DNA of 37,487 nt from CAZADA01 sp964524065 (GCA_964524065.1 CAZGCB010000014.1:1-37487); one strand, 5' to 3'; positions 17,801 through 26,328 are shown, numbered from the stretch's first letter. The notes: generated from the letters alone by a model not told the origin. Numbers and translations: made by a program.

Positions 17801-18345
17801 GCGCCGAGTTCGCCGATTTGGTGGAGCAGGGCCGCGAAACGGCGCGCGTGGCCGGCGTGGTGCGGCGCCTGCAGGTGCGCACCTCCGCACGAACGGGCGA
17901 GAAGTTCGCCTTCGCCACCCTGTCTGACCCCACGGGGGAGTATGAGGCTCTCGTGCCGCCCGAGACTTTGGCGCACAAGCGCGAGGTGCTGCAGGCGGGG
18001 GCGCATGTGGCGGGAACGGCGCGCTTGTCGGACCGTGAAGGGGAGTTGCGGCTCATTCTCGATGATGCGCAGCCGCTGGGGGATGTGTTGAGCGGCGCCT
18101 ATGGCGCGCTGCGGGTGCGGGTGCAGGGCGCGGAAGGGTTGCAGGCGGTGCGCGCGCGGCTGGCGGCCTTGTCCAAACGCGGCGAGAACGGTGATGCTGG
18201 AACCTTGACCGTGCTTGCGCCGGTGGACGTGTTGGGGCGGCCGGTGGAAGTGGCCATCCGCCTTCCTGACAAAGCGCCGGTGGATGGGGCCGCCCGTGCG
18301 GCGCTTAAGACCGCTAACGGCGTGGAGGTTTTGGAGGCGGAGTGA
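14857..18345 (+). CDS. dnaE: DNA polymerase III alpha subunit (replicative DnaE1)
   Basis: Catalytic subunit of the replicative polymerase. 1162 residues. Order: PHP domain (from about 14), palm with catalytic PDFDIDF (Asp415, Asp417, Asp419), fingers (including FNKAHSAAYAYVAYQTAYLKAHH), helix-hairpin-helix, beta-clamp motif QESLF (923-927) and a C-terminal OB fold (ARVAGVVRRLQVRTSARTGEKFAF). The PHP metal motif is degraded: where active PHP domains have HxH, this has H16-L-R-C-R, so intrinsic proofreading is unlikely. The clamp motif and PDFDIDF sequence argue for DnaE1, not the error-prone DnaE2/ImuC. Start chosen at ATG 14857 because GGGGG lies six bases upstream; an upstream in-frame ATG at 14773 would put the direct repeat inside the gene. 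Confidence 0.95.
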   Translation: MAMSAREASSTPGFVHLRCRTAYSLLESALKVKDIARLCAQDGQPAVAVTDTNNLFGALEFSEVLAGAGVQPIIGLTLAVRWRDDAARQNGSPAAALAPDGDVVLLAQDQVGYQRLMALSSRAFLDVEGAAPPQVALDDVLTQTEGLIALTGGPDGVVERALRAEGEAEARELLARLATAFPQRLYIELQRHGADPEIWTEAALLDAAGEMGLPIVATNEPVFPTPDMHQAHDALSCIAQGSFVSAKDRKHIAPTRHFASAADMAERFADLPDALANTLDIARRCAFRVRTHKPMLPRFTGDEGRDEAAELTAQAEAGLRARLAANPLAVDEEDYWARLKHELGVIIEMGFPGYFLIVADFIQWARKQGIPVGPGRGSGAGSIVAWALTITDLDPLRFNLVFERFLNPERVSMPDFDIDFCQDRREEVIAYVAERYGADRVAQIITFGTLQARAVLRDVGRVMQLPLGQVDRLAKLVPYNPANPVTLAEAVESEEPLRQERDRDADVARLLETALRLEGLYRNASTHAAGVVIADRPLQDIVALYRDPRAPLPATQFNMKWVEPAGLVKFDFLGLKTLTVLSRAVGFLRQRGVELDVDHLPLDDPKTYDMLAAGETVGVFQFESSGMRDLMRKADPTNIEDLIALVALYRPGPMENIPKYLACKHGEEEPDPLHESLRPIVDDTYSVIIYQEQVMQIAQVLAGYSLGEADLLRRAMGKKKKEEMDKQRVRFVEGAEKNGVEARRADEIFDVLARFAGYGFNKAHSAAYAYVAYQTAYLKAHHPVEFLAALMSLDIQNTDKLASFVQEARRLGVRVAPPDVNGSAADFSVADGAIRYALGAVRNVGVAAMEHVAAERQANGPFKDLHDFAQRIDPRQVSRRVLENLARAGAFDSLGVERAQAFAACETLMAAANTAAQERDSAQESLFGDVQEALAPPPLPPAEPWLGDDQLKEEYAAIGFYLSGHPLEGALTALRQRRVVFCAEFADLVEQGRETARVAGVVRRLQVRTSARTGEKFAFATLSDPTGEYEALVPPETLAHKREVLQAGAHVAGTARLSDREGELRLILDDAQPLGDVLSGAYGALRVRVQGAEGLQAVRARLAALSKRGENGDAGTLTVLAPVDVLGRPVEVAIRLPDKAPVDGAARAALKTANGVEVLEAE

Positions 18346-18642
18346 GAACGCGGCGCGCGACGCGGCCCGCGACGAGGCGCGCGATGGGTAAGGCGATGCG
18401 GGCTCGGCGGCGGCGTGGGCGTTGGCGGCGCATCCCCGTTCGGCGTGTGTCTGCACACCAAAGCGCGCTGCGCGGCGCCAGGCGCAAAGCACACACAAAA
18501 CACAGCCCTTGCAGGGCTTTGACGCGGCGCCTATAACGCGCGCATTCCTCACGCGGGAGACGGGCGCAAAACGCGTCCATCCGGTCCGGCTTGACAGCTG
18601 GAAGTTCCCGCGGCGGCGAACCGGAAAAGGAGACGAGACGCC
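18346..18642. other. 297-base intergenic region between dnaE and rpsB
   Basis: Holds the rpsB promoter and a leader of about 100 bases. The left half encodes only an Arg-rich frame starting with GTG on the dnaE stop, which I regard as a composition artefact. Short stems are visible (GTGTG-N4-CACAC around 18448-18461; AGCCC-N5-GGGCT around the -35) but neither is followed by a T-run, so I do not call a terminator. Confidence 0.6.
18509..18537 (+). promoter_or_regulatory. Sigma70-type promoter for rpsB operon
   Basis: TTGCAG at 18509-18514, exactly 17 bases, then TATAAC at 18532-18537. This matches the housekeeping consensus well and is the best promoter visible in the window. Transcription would start near 18544, leaving a leader of about 100 bases before the rpsB ATG. 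It precedes the long translation-and-envelope gene run. Confidence 0.6.
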
Positions 18643-19611
18643 ATGGCTTTGCCGGAATTCACTATGCGCCAGCTCTTGGAGGCTGGCGTGCACTTTGGAC
18701 ACCAAACCCACCGTTGGAACCCGAAAATGGCCGATTTCATTTTCGGCGAGCGGTCCAACATCCACATCCTGGATTTGTCCAAAACGGTGCCGCTGATGCA
18801 CCAAGCCCTGCTGAAAGTGCGCGACATCGCGGCCAATGGCGGGCGGATCTTGTTCGTCGGCACCAAGCGCCAGGCGGCGGAAGCCGTCGCGGCGAGCGCT
18901 TCGCGCTGCGCACAGTATTACGTGAACCATCGTTGGCTCGGCGGTTCGCTGACCAATTGGCGCACCATCTCCAACTCCATCCAGCGCTTGCGCGAGGTGC
19001 AAAACGTCCTCGATCAGGAGGGACCCACGGGTCTCACCAAGAAGGAATTGCTGAAGCTGACGCGCGAGCGGGACAAGCTGGAGCGCTCCCTAGGCGGCAT
19101 CAAGGAGATGGGCGGTATCCCCGATTTGATGTTCGTCATCGACACTAACAAAGAAGTCATCGCCATCCAGGAAGCGCGCAAGCTGAACATCCCAGTCATC
19201 GCCGTGGTGGACTCCAACAGCGACCCCGATGACGCGGACTTCCCGATCCCCGGTAATGATGACGCCGCTCGTGCGATTGCGCTCTATTGCGAGCTGGTGG
19301 CCGATGCGGTGCTCGATGGCATCGCCGAAAGCCAAGCGGCTTTGGGCGTGGATTTGGGCGCCATGGAGAACCCGGCGGAGTTGGCCATGGAGGATGCTGC
19401 GGCGCTGGACGCCGGCGTGGCCTTGACGGGCGAGGAGCCGGTGGCTGGGGCCGACGCTGCAGTAGAGACGCCGCAGGACACCACCGAAGGCGAGAGCGCG
19501 CCGGCGTCGACCGCTGAAGCCGCCGCGGAAAACGCCGAAGCCGGCGCTTTGCCCGTTGACGCCGACGCGCCATCGGCCGAAGACCCCGCTCAGACCGCCA
19601 GCGCATCGTAA
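18643..19611 (+). CDS. rpsB: 30S ribosomal protein S2 with long acidic tail
   Basis: Small-subunit protein needed for S1 binding and 30S assembly. The first 240 residues are a complete S2: MRQLLEAGVHFGHQTHRWNPKM, FVGTKRQAAEAV, NHRWLGGSLTNW, GGIPDLMFVIDTNKE and the VDSNSDPDDADFPIPGNDDA region. Residues 241-322 (bases 19363-19608) form an added tail of low-complexity Ala/Glu/Asp with 19 acidic residues and no Lys, Arg or His, making the protein about 80 residues longer than E. coli S2. A strong AAAAGGAGACGAGACG ribosome site precedes the ATG. It leads the rpsB-tsf-pyrH-frr cluster. Confidence 0.97.
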   Translation: MALPEFTMRQLLEAGVHFGHQTHRWNPKMADFIFGERSNIHILDLSKTVPLMHQALLKVRDIAANGGRILFVGTKRQAAEAVAASASRCAQYYVNHRWLGGSLTNWRTISNSIQRLREVQNVLDQEGPTGLTKKELLKLTRERDKLERSLGGIKEMGGIPDLMFVIDTNKEVIAIQEARKLNIPVIAVVDSNSDPDDADFPIPGNDDAARAIALYCELVADAVLDGIAESQAALGVDLGAMENPAELAMEDAAALDAGVALTGEEPVAGADAAVETPQDTTEGESAPASTAEAAAENAEAGALPVDADAPSAEDPAQTASAS

Positions 19612-19638
19612 TTTTTGTTGAGAAAGGACGTCCGTCCC

Positions 19639-20571
19639 ATGGCCCAGATCACAGCCAGCCTCGTCAAAGAGCTCCGGGAGAAAACCGGGGCCGGCATGAT
19701 GGATTGCAAAAAGGCGCTGTCGGAAAGCGATGGCGATTTGGAAGGCGCGGTGGATTGGCTGCGCAAAAAGGGCTTGTCCAAGGCGGCCAAAAAGGCCGGC
19801 CGTGTGGCCGCCGACGGCTTGGTGGGGGTGGGGCTGCGCGACAGCATGGGGGCGGGGGTGGAGGTCAACTGCGAAACCGACTTTGTGGCCCGTAATGACT
19901 CCTTCCAGGCCTTTGTGCGCGAAGTCGCGGATTTGGCTCTCGATGTGGATGGCGATGTGGAGCAGCTGGGCGCGGCCCAGGCCGCCTCTTCGGGCAAAAG
20001 CGTCCATGACACGCTGACCGATCTCATCGCCACCATCGGTGAGAACATGACCCTGCGGCGCTCGGCGGCGCTGAAGGCGGAGCCGGGCGTGGTGGCGGTC
20101 TATGTCCATGCGCCGACGGCCGACAGCTTAGGGCGCATCGGCGTTCTGACGGCGCTGGAATCCGAGGGTGACGCGGACAAGCTGCGCGAGTTGGGCCGCA
20201 AGGTCTGCATGCATGTGGCGGCGACTCAACCCTTGGCGGCGACGGTCGAAGATTTGGATCCTGAAGTGGTGAAGCGCGAGCGCGATGTGCTGGCGGACCA
20301 AGCCCGCGCCTCCGGCAAGCCGGAAAACGTCATCGAGAAAATGATCGATGGCCGCATGCGCAAATTCTACGAGGAGAGCGTGCTCCTCGAGCAGGTGTTC
20401 GTCATGGACGGCGAAACCAAGGTGAAGGACGTCATCAAGGCGGCCGAAGCTGATGTGGGCGCGCCCATCCGCTTGACCGGCTTTGCGCGCATGGCCTTGG
20501 GTGAAGGGCTGGAGCGCAAGGAAGAAGACTTCGCCGCCGAAGTGGCCGCGGCCGCTGCGGCGAAGGGCTAA
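19639..20571 (+). CDS. tsf: Elongation factor Ts
   Basis: Guanine-nucleotide exchange factor for EF-Tu. 310 residues, usual length. The N-terminal UBA-like domain carries VKELREKTGAGMMDCKKAL; the core has VEVNCETDFVARND (about 75-90), the TDFVARN motif being the EF-Tu contact signature; the C-terminal part has the KMIDGRMRKFYEESVLLEQ helix region. The start is the ATG at 19639, following AGAAAGGACG, in agreement with the conserved N-terminus; an upstream in-frame TTG would add eight residues. It is 27 bases from rpsB and eight bases from pyrH. Confidence 0.97.
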   Translation: MAQITASLVKELREKTGAGMMDCKKALSESDGDLEGAVDWLRKKGLSKAAKKAGRVAADGLVGVGLRDSMGAGVEVNCETDFVARNDSFQAFVREVADLALDVDGDVEQLGAAQAASSGKSVHDTLTDLIATIGENMTLRRSAALKAEPGVVAVYVHAPTADSLGRIGVLTALESEGDADKLRELGRKVCMHVAATQPLAATVEDLDPEVVKRERDVLADQARASGKPENVIEKMIDGRMRKFYEESVLLEQVFVMDGETKVKDVIKAAEADVGAPIRLTGFARMALGEGLERKEEDFAAEVAAAAAAKG

Positions 20572-20579
20572 GCCCGGTC

Positions 20580-21404
20580 ATGGGGGGGGCGCAGGATACG
20601 CTTTCAGGCGCCGCCCCTGGCGGCTCGGCCGGCCAAGTCTCAGAGCCGACGACAGGCGATGGCCCCGCGTCGGATGCGCCCAAGTCTGCGGGCCTCTATC
20701 GCCGGGTGCTGCTGAAAATCTCCGGCGAAGCGCTGATGGGCGAAGGCGCCTATGGCATTGATATGGCCACCACCGAGCGCATCGCGGCGGAGGTGGCGGC
20801 GGCCGCACGCGCGGGCACGGAAGTCTGCCTCGTCATTGGCGGGGGGAACATCTTCCGTGGTCTTTCTGGCGCCGCCAGTGGCATGGAGCGCGCCTCCGCC
20901 GATTATATGGGCATGTTGGCCACGGTGCTGAACGCTTTGGCCATGCAAAACGCGCTGGAGGGGCTGGGCCTCGATACGCGGGTGCAGTCGGCCATTCCCA
21001 TGGCGGCGGTGTGCGAGCCCTATATCCGCCGGCGCGCGGTGCGCCATATGGAGAAGGGGCGCATCGTCATTTTCGCCGCTGGCACGGGCAATCCCTTTTT
21101 CACCACCGACACCGCCGCGGCGTTGCGCGCCACAGAAATGGGGTGCGACGCGTTGCTGAAGGGCACGCAAGTGGACGGGGTGTATTCCGACGATCCGCGG
21201 AAAAACCCTGATGCGACGCGCTATGATCACCTCTCCTACACTGAGGTGTTGGCGCGTGATCTGCGGGTGATGGACGCTACCGCCGTCAGCTTGATGCGCG
21301 AAAGCGGCATTCCCATCGTGGTGTTTTCCATTCATGAGCAAGGCGGTCTGGCGCGCATTTTGGCGGGCGAGGGTGTCAGCACGGTCATCGGCCCGCCCCG
21401 GTGA
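20580..21404 (+). CDS. pyrH: UMP kinase with N-terminal extension
   Basis: Phosphorylates UMP to UDP in pyrimidine nucleotide synthesis. The conserved enzyme begins at residue 39 (LYRRVLLKISGEALMG) and runs through VIGGGNIFRGL, TGNPFFTTDTAAALRA and GTQVDGVYSDDPRKNPDA, all typical of bacterial hexameric UMP kinase. Residues 1-38 are a Gly/Ala/Ser/Pro-rich leader not found in the usual ~240-residue enzyme. No alternative ATG, GTG or TTG occurs in frame between 20580 and the conserved block, so the leader is probably translated. The start is followed by a run of eight Gs and has no good ribosome site, suggesting coupling to tsf eight bases upstream. Confidence 0.95.
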   Translation: MGGAQDTLSGAAPGGSAGQVSEPTTGDGPASDAPKSAGLYRRVLLKISGEALMGEGAYGIDMATTERIAAEVAAAARAGTEVCLVIGGGNIFRGLSGAASGMERASADYMGMLATVLNALAMQNALEGLGLDTRVQSAIPMAAVCEPYIRRRAVRHMEKGRIVIFAAGTGNPFFTTDTAAALRATEMGCDALLKGTQVDGVYSDDPRKNPDATRYDHLSYTEVLARDLRVMDATAVSLMRESGIPIVVFSIHEQGGLARILAGEGVSTVIGPPR

Positions 21405-21682
21405 GAGCATGACGTCGTCAGGCTCCGCCGCGTCGAGTCGCGTTGGGGCGTGGTCAGGCGCGACGTGTGTGGTTAGTGTCTTGGCAAGTCGGGCGCGCCA
21501 CCGTGATGTGTGAGCCGTGGGGCGGGCCCACACGATTGATGAGCCTGGCGCTCCGTCCCCTCGCCTCCGCGGTCGCGTGCCGCGGGCCGGAGGAACGCAG
21601 AGGCTTGGGAGCCGGATTATCGGCGCGCGATGCCCCGCCATGGCGGACATGGCGGCGCGCGTTCGCGAAGAAGAGGACCGTC
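21405..21682. other. 278-base gap between pyrH and frr
   Basis: Unusually long for this otherwise tightly spaced cluster. The frr reading frame stays open through it, but the encoded residues do not resemble a ribosome recycling factor N-terminus. No convincing promoter was found. The right end holds a strong hairpin, listed separately. Confidence 0.5.
21624..21661. repeat. Strong GC-rich hairpin upstream of frr
   Basis: Inner stem CCGCCATG (21635-21642) pairs perfectly with CATGGCGG (21648-21655) around the loop GCGGA. An outer CGCGCG (21624-21629) can pair with CGCGCG (21656-21661), with five unpaired bases on the left side only. It ends 21 bases before the frr ATG and has no following T-run, so a leader structure or processing site is more likely than a terminator. 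Confidence 0.5.
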
Positions 21683-22249
21683 ATGAACGATGTCAGCGAT
21701 TTCGATTTAGCCGATTTGGAGCGCCGCATGGACGGCGCTTTGACGGCGCTGCAGTCGGAGTTTGGCGGTCTGCGCACCGGGCGCGCCTCCACGGGGCTGT
21801 TGGAGCCGGTCACGGTGGAGGCCTATGGCGCGCCGACCCCGCTGGCCCAAGTGGCGTCGATCAATGTGCCCGAAGCGCGCATGCTGTCGGTGCAGGTGTG
21901 GGACAAGACCATGGTGGCGGCGGTAGACAAAGCCATCCGCAATGCCGGCATCGGCCTCAATCCGGTGGTGGACGGACAGACCTTGCGCATCCCCATTCCG
22001 CCGTTGAACGAGGAACGGCGTGCCGAACTGGCCAAGCTGGCGGGCCAATACGCCGAGCGGGCGCGGGTGGCGGCGCGCAATGTGCGGCGCGACGGCATGG
22101 ATCAGCTGAAAAAAATGGAGAAGGCCAGCCTGATCAGCGCCGATGAACACAAAGCCTTCGCCGAGGACGTGCAAAAAGCCACCGACGCGGCGATCGCGAA
22201 GATCGATGCGCAGCTGAAGACGAAAGAAGAGGAGATCATGCAGGTGTGA
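21683..22249 (+). CDS. frr: Ribosome recycling factor
   Basis: Works with EF-G to split post-termination ribosomes. 188 residues, the standard length. Signature segments: LERRMDGALTALQSEFGGLRTGRAS (helix 1), MLSVQVWDKTMV, IRNAGIGLNPVVDGQ, IPIPPLNEERRAEL and the helical C-terminus DQLKKMEKASLISADEHK. The ATG at 21683 follows AAGAGGACC and matches homologue starts (Met-Asn-Asp followed by the helix). The stop is followed by uppS, with a possible GTG of uppS overlapping it. A long leader precedes the gene. Confidence 0.97.
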   Translation: MNDVSDFDLADLERRMDGALTALQSEFGGLRTGRASTGLLEPVTVEAYGAPTPLAQVASINVPEARMLSVQVWDKTMVAAVDKAIRNAGIGLNPVVDGQTLRIPIPPLNEERRAELAKLAGQYAERARVAARNVRRDGMDQLKKMEKASLISADEHKAFAEDVQKATDAAIAKIDAQLKTKEEEIMQV

Positions 22250-22302
22250 CGACCCGGGGCCGCTTGAGCCCCGCGACGCCGCGCCGCGCATGTGCGCGCC
22301 CC

Positions 22303-23020
<718 letters not shown>

Positions 23021-23037
<17 letters not shown>

Positions 23038-23869
23038 GCACCCCGCCGCCGTGGAGACGCCGCGCGCGGCGCCTCCGGCGGAGTTGCGCGCGCGCATCAT
23101 CTCCTCGTTGGTTCTGGCGCCGGCAGCCCTGGCGATCACGTGGCTGGGCGGACCGGCCTTCGCCGGATTGATCGCGGCGGCCGGGGTCATTCTGGCGCGG
23201 GAATGGACGCGCATGGCGGACCCCAGGGGCGGTGATGTGGCCTTCGCGCTGGCGGCCGGCGGGGCTGCCGGGGCGGTGATCGCTGCGTCGGCCTCCTACA
23301 TGGCCTTGGCCTTGGCGTGGACGGGGGCTGCGGCGTTGTTTGCGGCGCTGGAGGCGCGCGGACGCGGGCGGGCTCTCGATGCGGCGGCGGGCGTGCTCTA
23401 TATCGGCGCGCCATGTGCGGCCATAGTCTGGCTGCGGCTGCAAGACGCGGGCTTTGGCGAAGCGCTGGTGTGGTTTTTGTTCGCCGCGGTGTGGGGCGCG
23501 GATATCGGCGCCTATGTGGCCGGGCGGTTGATCGGCGGGCCGAAGCTGGCCGTCTGGCTCAGCCCGCAAAAAACCTGGGCCGGCTTGGCCGGCGGCGTGG
23601 TGTTGGCGGCGTTTTTGGCGCCGCTGCCCGCCGCCTTCACGGGCTGGCCGAGCCTGATCGCGGCGATGGCGGGCGGGGCTGTGCTGGGGGCCGTGGGGTT
23701 AGCGGGGGATCTGTTGGAATCCGGCGCCAAGCGGCGCTATGGCGTCAAGGATACCGGCGCGTTGATTCCGGGCCATGGCGGCCTTTTGGATCGGGTGGAC
23801 GGGCTGATGTTCGCGGCGCTCGCCCTGGCGGCATGGGTGTTTGTGACAGGCCAGGGGCCGGCGCTGTGA
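23021..23869 (+). CDS. cdsA: Phosphatidate cytidylyltransferase
   Basis: Integral membrane enzyme making CDP-diacylglycerol from phosphatidate and CTP, the branch point of phospholipid synthesis. 282 residues from GTG 23021 (GGGGGCGAGG upstream), overlapping the uppS end. About seven hydrophobic helices; the C-terminal CDP-alcohol-forming signature runs GDLLESGAKRRYGVKDTGAL followed by IPGHGGLLDRVDGL, with the conserved Ser, Lys-Arg, Lys-Asp and Asp residues. The stop overlaps the dxr GTG start (GTGA). A conserved neighbour of uppS and dxr in Proteobacteria. Confidence 0.95.
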
Positions 23870-25089
23870 GCGGGGCGAAGCCGGCGCAGCCGCAGGACAA
23901 GCGCATCACCATACTGGGCGCTACCGGCTCGGTCGGCCAAGCCACTTTGGACCTTGTTGAGGACGCCCGCGCCCGCAGCGGACCGGACGCGTTTCCAGTG
24001 GAGGCGTTGGCCTCCGGGCGTAATGTCAAAGCGCTGGCGCAGGCCTGCCGACGGGTGCGTCCGCGTTTCGCCGCCATCGCGGATGAGGCGGCCTATGGCG
24101 CGCTCAAAGCGGCGCTGGCGGATATGGATGTGGAGGTGGGCGCCGGCCCCCACGCGGTGTTGGAGGCGGCGCAGCGCCCCGCCGATTGGGTGATGGCCGC
24201 CATTGTTGGCGCCGCCGGCTTGGCGCCGACACTGGCCGCGGCGCGGCGCGGGGCCGAAGTCGCGCTGGCCAACAAGGAAGCGCTGGTGTGCGCCGGCCCG
24301 CTCTTTACGCGGGCCGCGGCGGAGGGCGGGGCGACGCTGCTGCCGGTGGACAGCGAGCACAACGCCATTTTCCAGGTGCTGGATCCGGCCCATCGCGATC
24401 ACGTGGAGCGCTTGGTGCTCACCGCGTCGGGCGGGCCCTTCCGCAGCTGGAGTATGGAGGCCATGGCCAGCGTCACGCCCGCTCAGGCCGTCGCGCATCC
24501 CAATTGGTCCATGGGCGCCAAGATTTCTGTGGATTCCGCCACCATGATGAATAAGGGCTTGGAGCTGATCGAGGCCAGCTATCTGTTCGGGGTGGAGAGC
24601 GCGCGCATTGACATTCTGGTGCACCCGCAATCGGTCATCCACAGCCTGGTGGCCTATGGCGACGGCTCGGTGTTGGCGCAGTTGGGGGAGCCGGACATGC
24701 GCGTGCCCATCGCCAGCGCCCTCGCTTGGCCCCAGCGCATGGCCACCGCAGCCCCGCGCCTTGATTTGGCCGCCATCGCGCGTTTGGACTTTGAAGCGCC
24801 GGATGTGGCGCGGTTCCCATGCTTAAGCCTGGCGCGCGCTGCGCTGGAGGCGGGTGGGATCGCGCCCGCGGCGTTGAATGCGGCCAATGAAATGGCGGTG
24901 GCGTCGTTTCTTGACGATCGAATTGGCTTTTTGGATATTTATCGCGTCGTGGAGCGGTGCGTGAATCAGCTCTTAATAAATTCCACGGCATCTTCATGGG
25001 ACGGTGCGTTGGACGATGTCCTGGAAGCAGATCGCGCGGCCCGCAAGCAGGCTGGCGAGGCGATGCACGCCCTGGGCGCTTCGGCGTGA
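23866..25089 (+). CDS. dxr: 1-deoxy-D-xylulose 5-phosphate reductoisomerase
   Basis: NADPH-dependent second step of the MEP isoprenoid pathway, supplying precursors for the neighbouring uppS product. 407 residues from a GTG overlapping the cdsA stop. NADPH-binding GATGSVG is at 18-24; NKEAL, the metal/substrate block LPVDSEHNAIFQ, SGGPFR, WSMGAKISVDSATMMNKGLE and HPQSVIHSLVAYGDGS all match the family. The C-terminal ~30 residues are Ala-rich. An A+T-rich patch within the last 200 bases may carry a promoter for rseP. Confidence 0.96.
   Translation: MSGAKPAQPQDKRITILGATGSVGQATLDLVEDARARSGPDAFPVEALASGRNVKALAQACRRVRPRFAAIADEAAYGALKAALADMDVEVGAGPHAVLEAAQRPADWVMAAIVGAAGLAPTLAAARRGAEVALANKEALVCAGPLFTRAAAEGGATLLPVDSEHNAIFQVLDPAHRDHVERLVLTASGGPFRSWSMEAMASVTPAQAVAHPNWSMGAKISVDSATMMNKGLELIEASYLFGVESARIDILVHPQSVIHSLVAYGDGSVLAQLGEPDMRVPIASALAWPQRMATAAPRLDLAAIARLDFEAPDVARFPCLSLARAALEAGGIAPAALNAANEMAVASFLDDRIGFLDIYRVVERCVNQLLINSTASSWDGALDDVLEADRAARKQAGEAMHALGASA
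24911..24939 (+). promoter_or_regulatory. Possible promoter inside dxr for rseP-bamA
   Basis: TTGACG, 17 bases, then GATATT, inside an A+T-rich stretch unusual for this sequence. It lies about 180 bases before the rseP ATG. The elements match the housekeeping consensus in five and four positions, respectively. Being within a coding region, chance is a serious alternative. Confidence 0.3.
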
Positions 25090-25116
25090 TGGACGGCGCG
25101 AACACTGGGTGGATGC

Positions 25117-26328
25117 ATGATGGATAATGTGGCGCTGGCTTTGGTGTCGATTCCCGCTGGCCTCTTTGTCTTCTCCTTGATCATCGTCATTCACGAGCTG
25201 GGGCATTTTTGGGTCGCGCGCGCCTGCGGCGTGAAGGTGGAGGCGTTCTCCATCGGCTTCGGCTCCACTTTGGTCAGCTGGCGTGACAAGCATGGCGTGC
25301 TGTGGCGTATCGCGGCGTTGCCCCTGGGCGGGTATGTGCGGTTTTTCGGCGATGCCAGCGGAGCCAGCAATCCCGATCGCGGTCGCTTGGAGGAATTGCG
25401 CGCGGAGATCGACGCCGAACACGGCGCCGGCACTGCGGCCCAGTGCTTCCACTTTAAGCCCCTTTGGCAGCGGGCCGCCGTGGTGGCGGCGGGCCCCTTC
25501 GCCAATTTCATCCTCGCCATTGTGATTTTCGCGGGTCTGGCTTGGGCCTTTGGCGGGCAAGCGCAGCGGGGCGCGCTGATCAGCGAGGTGCGCGAGGACA
25601 GCCCGGCGGCGGTCGCCGGTTTTGTTGCGGGCGACCGCATCATCAGCGCCGATGGTCGTGAGATCACGCTGTTCGCCGAACTCAGCACCTTTGTCAGCAT
25701 TCGGGGCGGTGAGGATGTGCGTTTCGGCGTCGAGCGCGGTGGCCAGACGCTGTTTCTGGACACCACCATCGGCCGCGCCGAGCGGCCCGGCCCGCTGGAT
25801 CGCCCCGTGATGGTGGGGTTCTTGGGCGTGGTGGCGTCCAACGCGCCGGAGAACACCGTGCGCTCGCCGGTGAGCGGACCGTTTGAAGCGCTGGGCGAAG
25901 GCGTGGCGCAGACCTGGGCCATCACCGAAAACACGGTGCGCTTCATCGGGCGGATTTTCCAAGGCAAGGAAAGCCCCGAAAATATCGGCGGCGCGCCGCG
26001 CATCGCCGGCATCTCCGGCGAGATTGCGAAGGATTCCATGGAGGCGGCCACCGCCAGCGGCGCCGGCGCGTTGACGGGTTTTGGCTATGCCTTGATCAAT
26101 CTCTTGCAGCTGGCGGCGATTTTGTCGGTGGGCATCGGCCTGTTGAACCTGCTGCCGATCCCCGTTCTCGACGGCGGGCATTTGCTGTACTACGCGTATG
26201 AAGGCGTGGTCGGTCGGCCTTTGGCGGCGGCGGCGCAGGAATGGGGCTTCCGTGTGGGGCTCGCTCTCATCGTCGGACTCATGGTGTTTGTGTTCGTCAA
26301 CGATCTGCGCTTTTTCGCGCGCATTTAA
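25117..26328 (+). CDS. rseP: Site-2 zinc metalloprotease RseP/MmpA type
   Basis: Membrane-embedded protease performing regulated intramembrane proteolysis; in E. coli it cleaves anti-sigma RseA, and in Caulobacter the homologue MmpA cleaves PodJ. 403 residues. HELGH (26-30) is in the first helix, a PDZ-like domain lies in the middle (GALISEVREDSPAAVAGFVAGDRI onward), and the third metal ligand is in the LLNLLPIPVLDGGH motif near the C-terminus. Two consecutive ATGs (25117 and 25120) are possible starts. It sits between dxr and bamA, its usual place. Substrate here is unknown. Confidence 0.95.
   Translation: MMDNVALALVSIPAGLFVFSLIIVIHELGHFWVARACGVKVEAFSIGFGSTLVSWRDKHGVLWRIAALPLGGYVRFFGDASGASNPDRGRLEELRAEIDAEHGAGTAAQCFHFKPLWQRAAVVAAGPFANFILAIVIFAGLAWAFGGQAQRGALISEVREDSPAAVAGFVAGDRIISADGREITLFAELSTFVSIRGGEDVRFGVERGGQTLFLDTTIGRAERPGPLDRPVMVGFLGVVASNAPENTVRSPVSGPFEALGEGVAQTWAITENTVRFIGRIFQGKESPENIGGAPRIAGISGEIAKDSMEAATASGAGALTGFGYALINLLQLAAILSVGIGLLNLLPIPVLDGGHLLYYAYEGVVGRPLAAAAQEWGFRVGLALIVGLMVFVFVNDLRFFARI

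Noticed and set aside
18342..18536. A 64-codon GTG frame overlapping the dnaE stop and encoding an Arg-rich basic peptide.
   Set aside because: Composition simply reflects CGC-rich DNA; there is no ribosome site beyond the dnaE end, and it would run over the rpsB promoter.
18589..18617. TTGACA just before rpsB as an alternative -35 element.
   Set aside because: No acceptable -10 element lies 16-18 bases downstream, and the sequence there is GC-only; TTGCAG-N17-TATAAC upstream is better.
16204..19002. A 932-codon open frame on the minus strand opposite dnaE and rpsB.
   Set aside because: It mirrors the codon bias of dnaE, has no recognisable domain, crosses two conserved genes and their intergenic promoter, and is a typical antisense artefact of GC-rich DNA.
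21443..21682. Extension of the frr frame upstream by 80 codons.
   Set aside because: The residues do not match ribosome recycling factors, while the ATG at 21683 has a good ribosome site and the conserved N-terminus.
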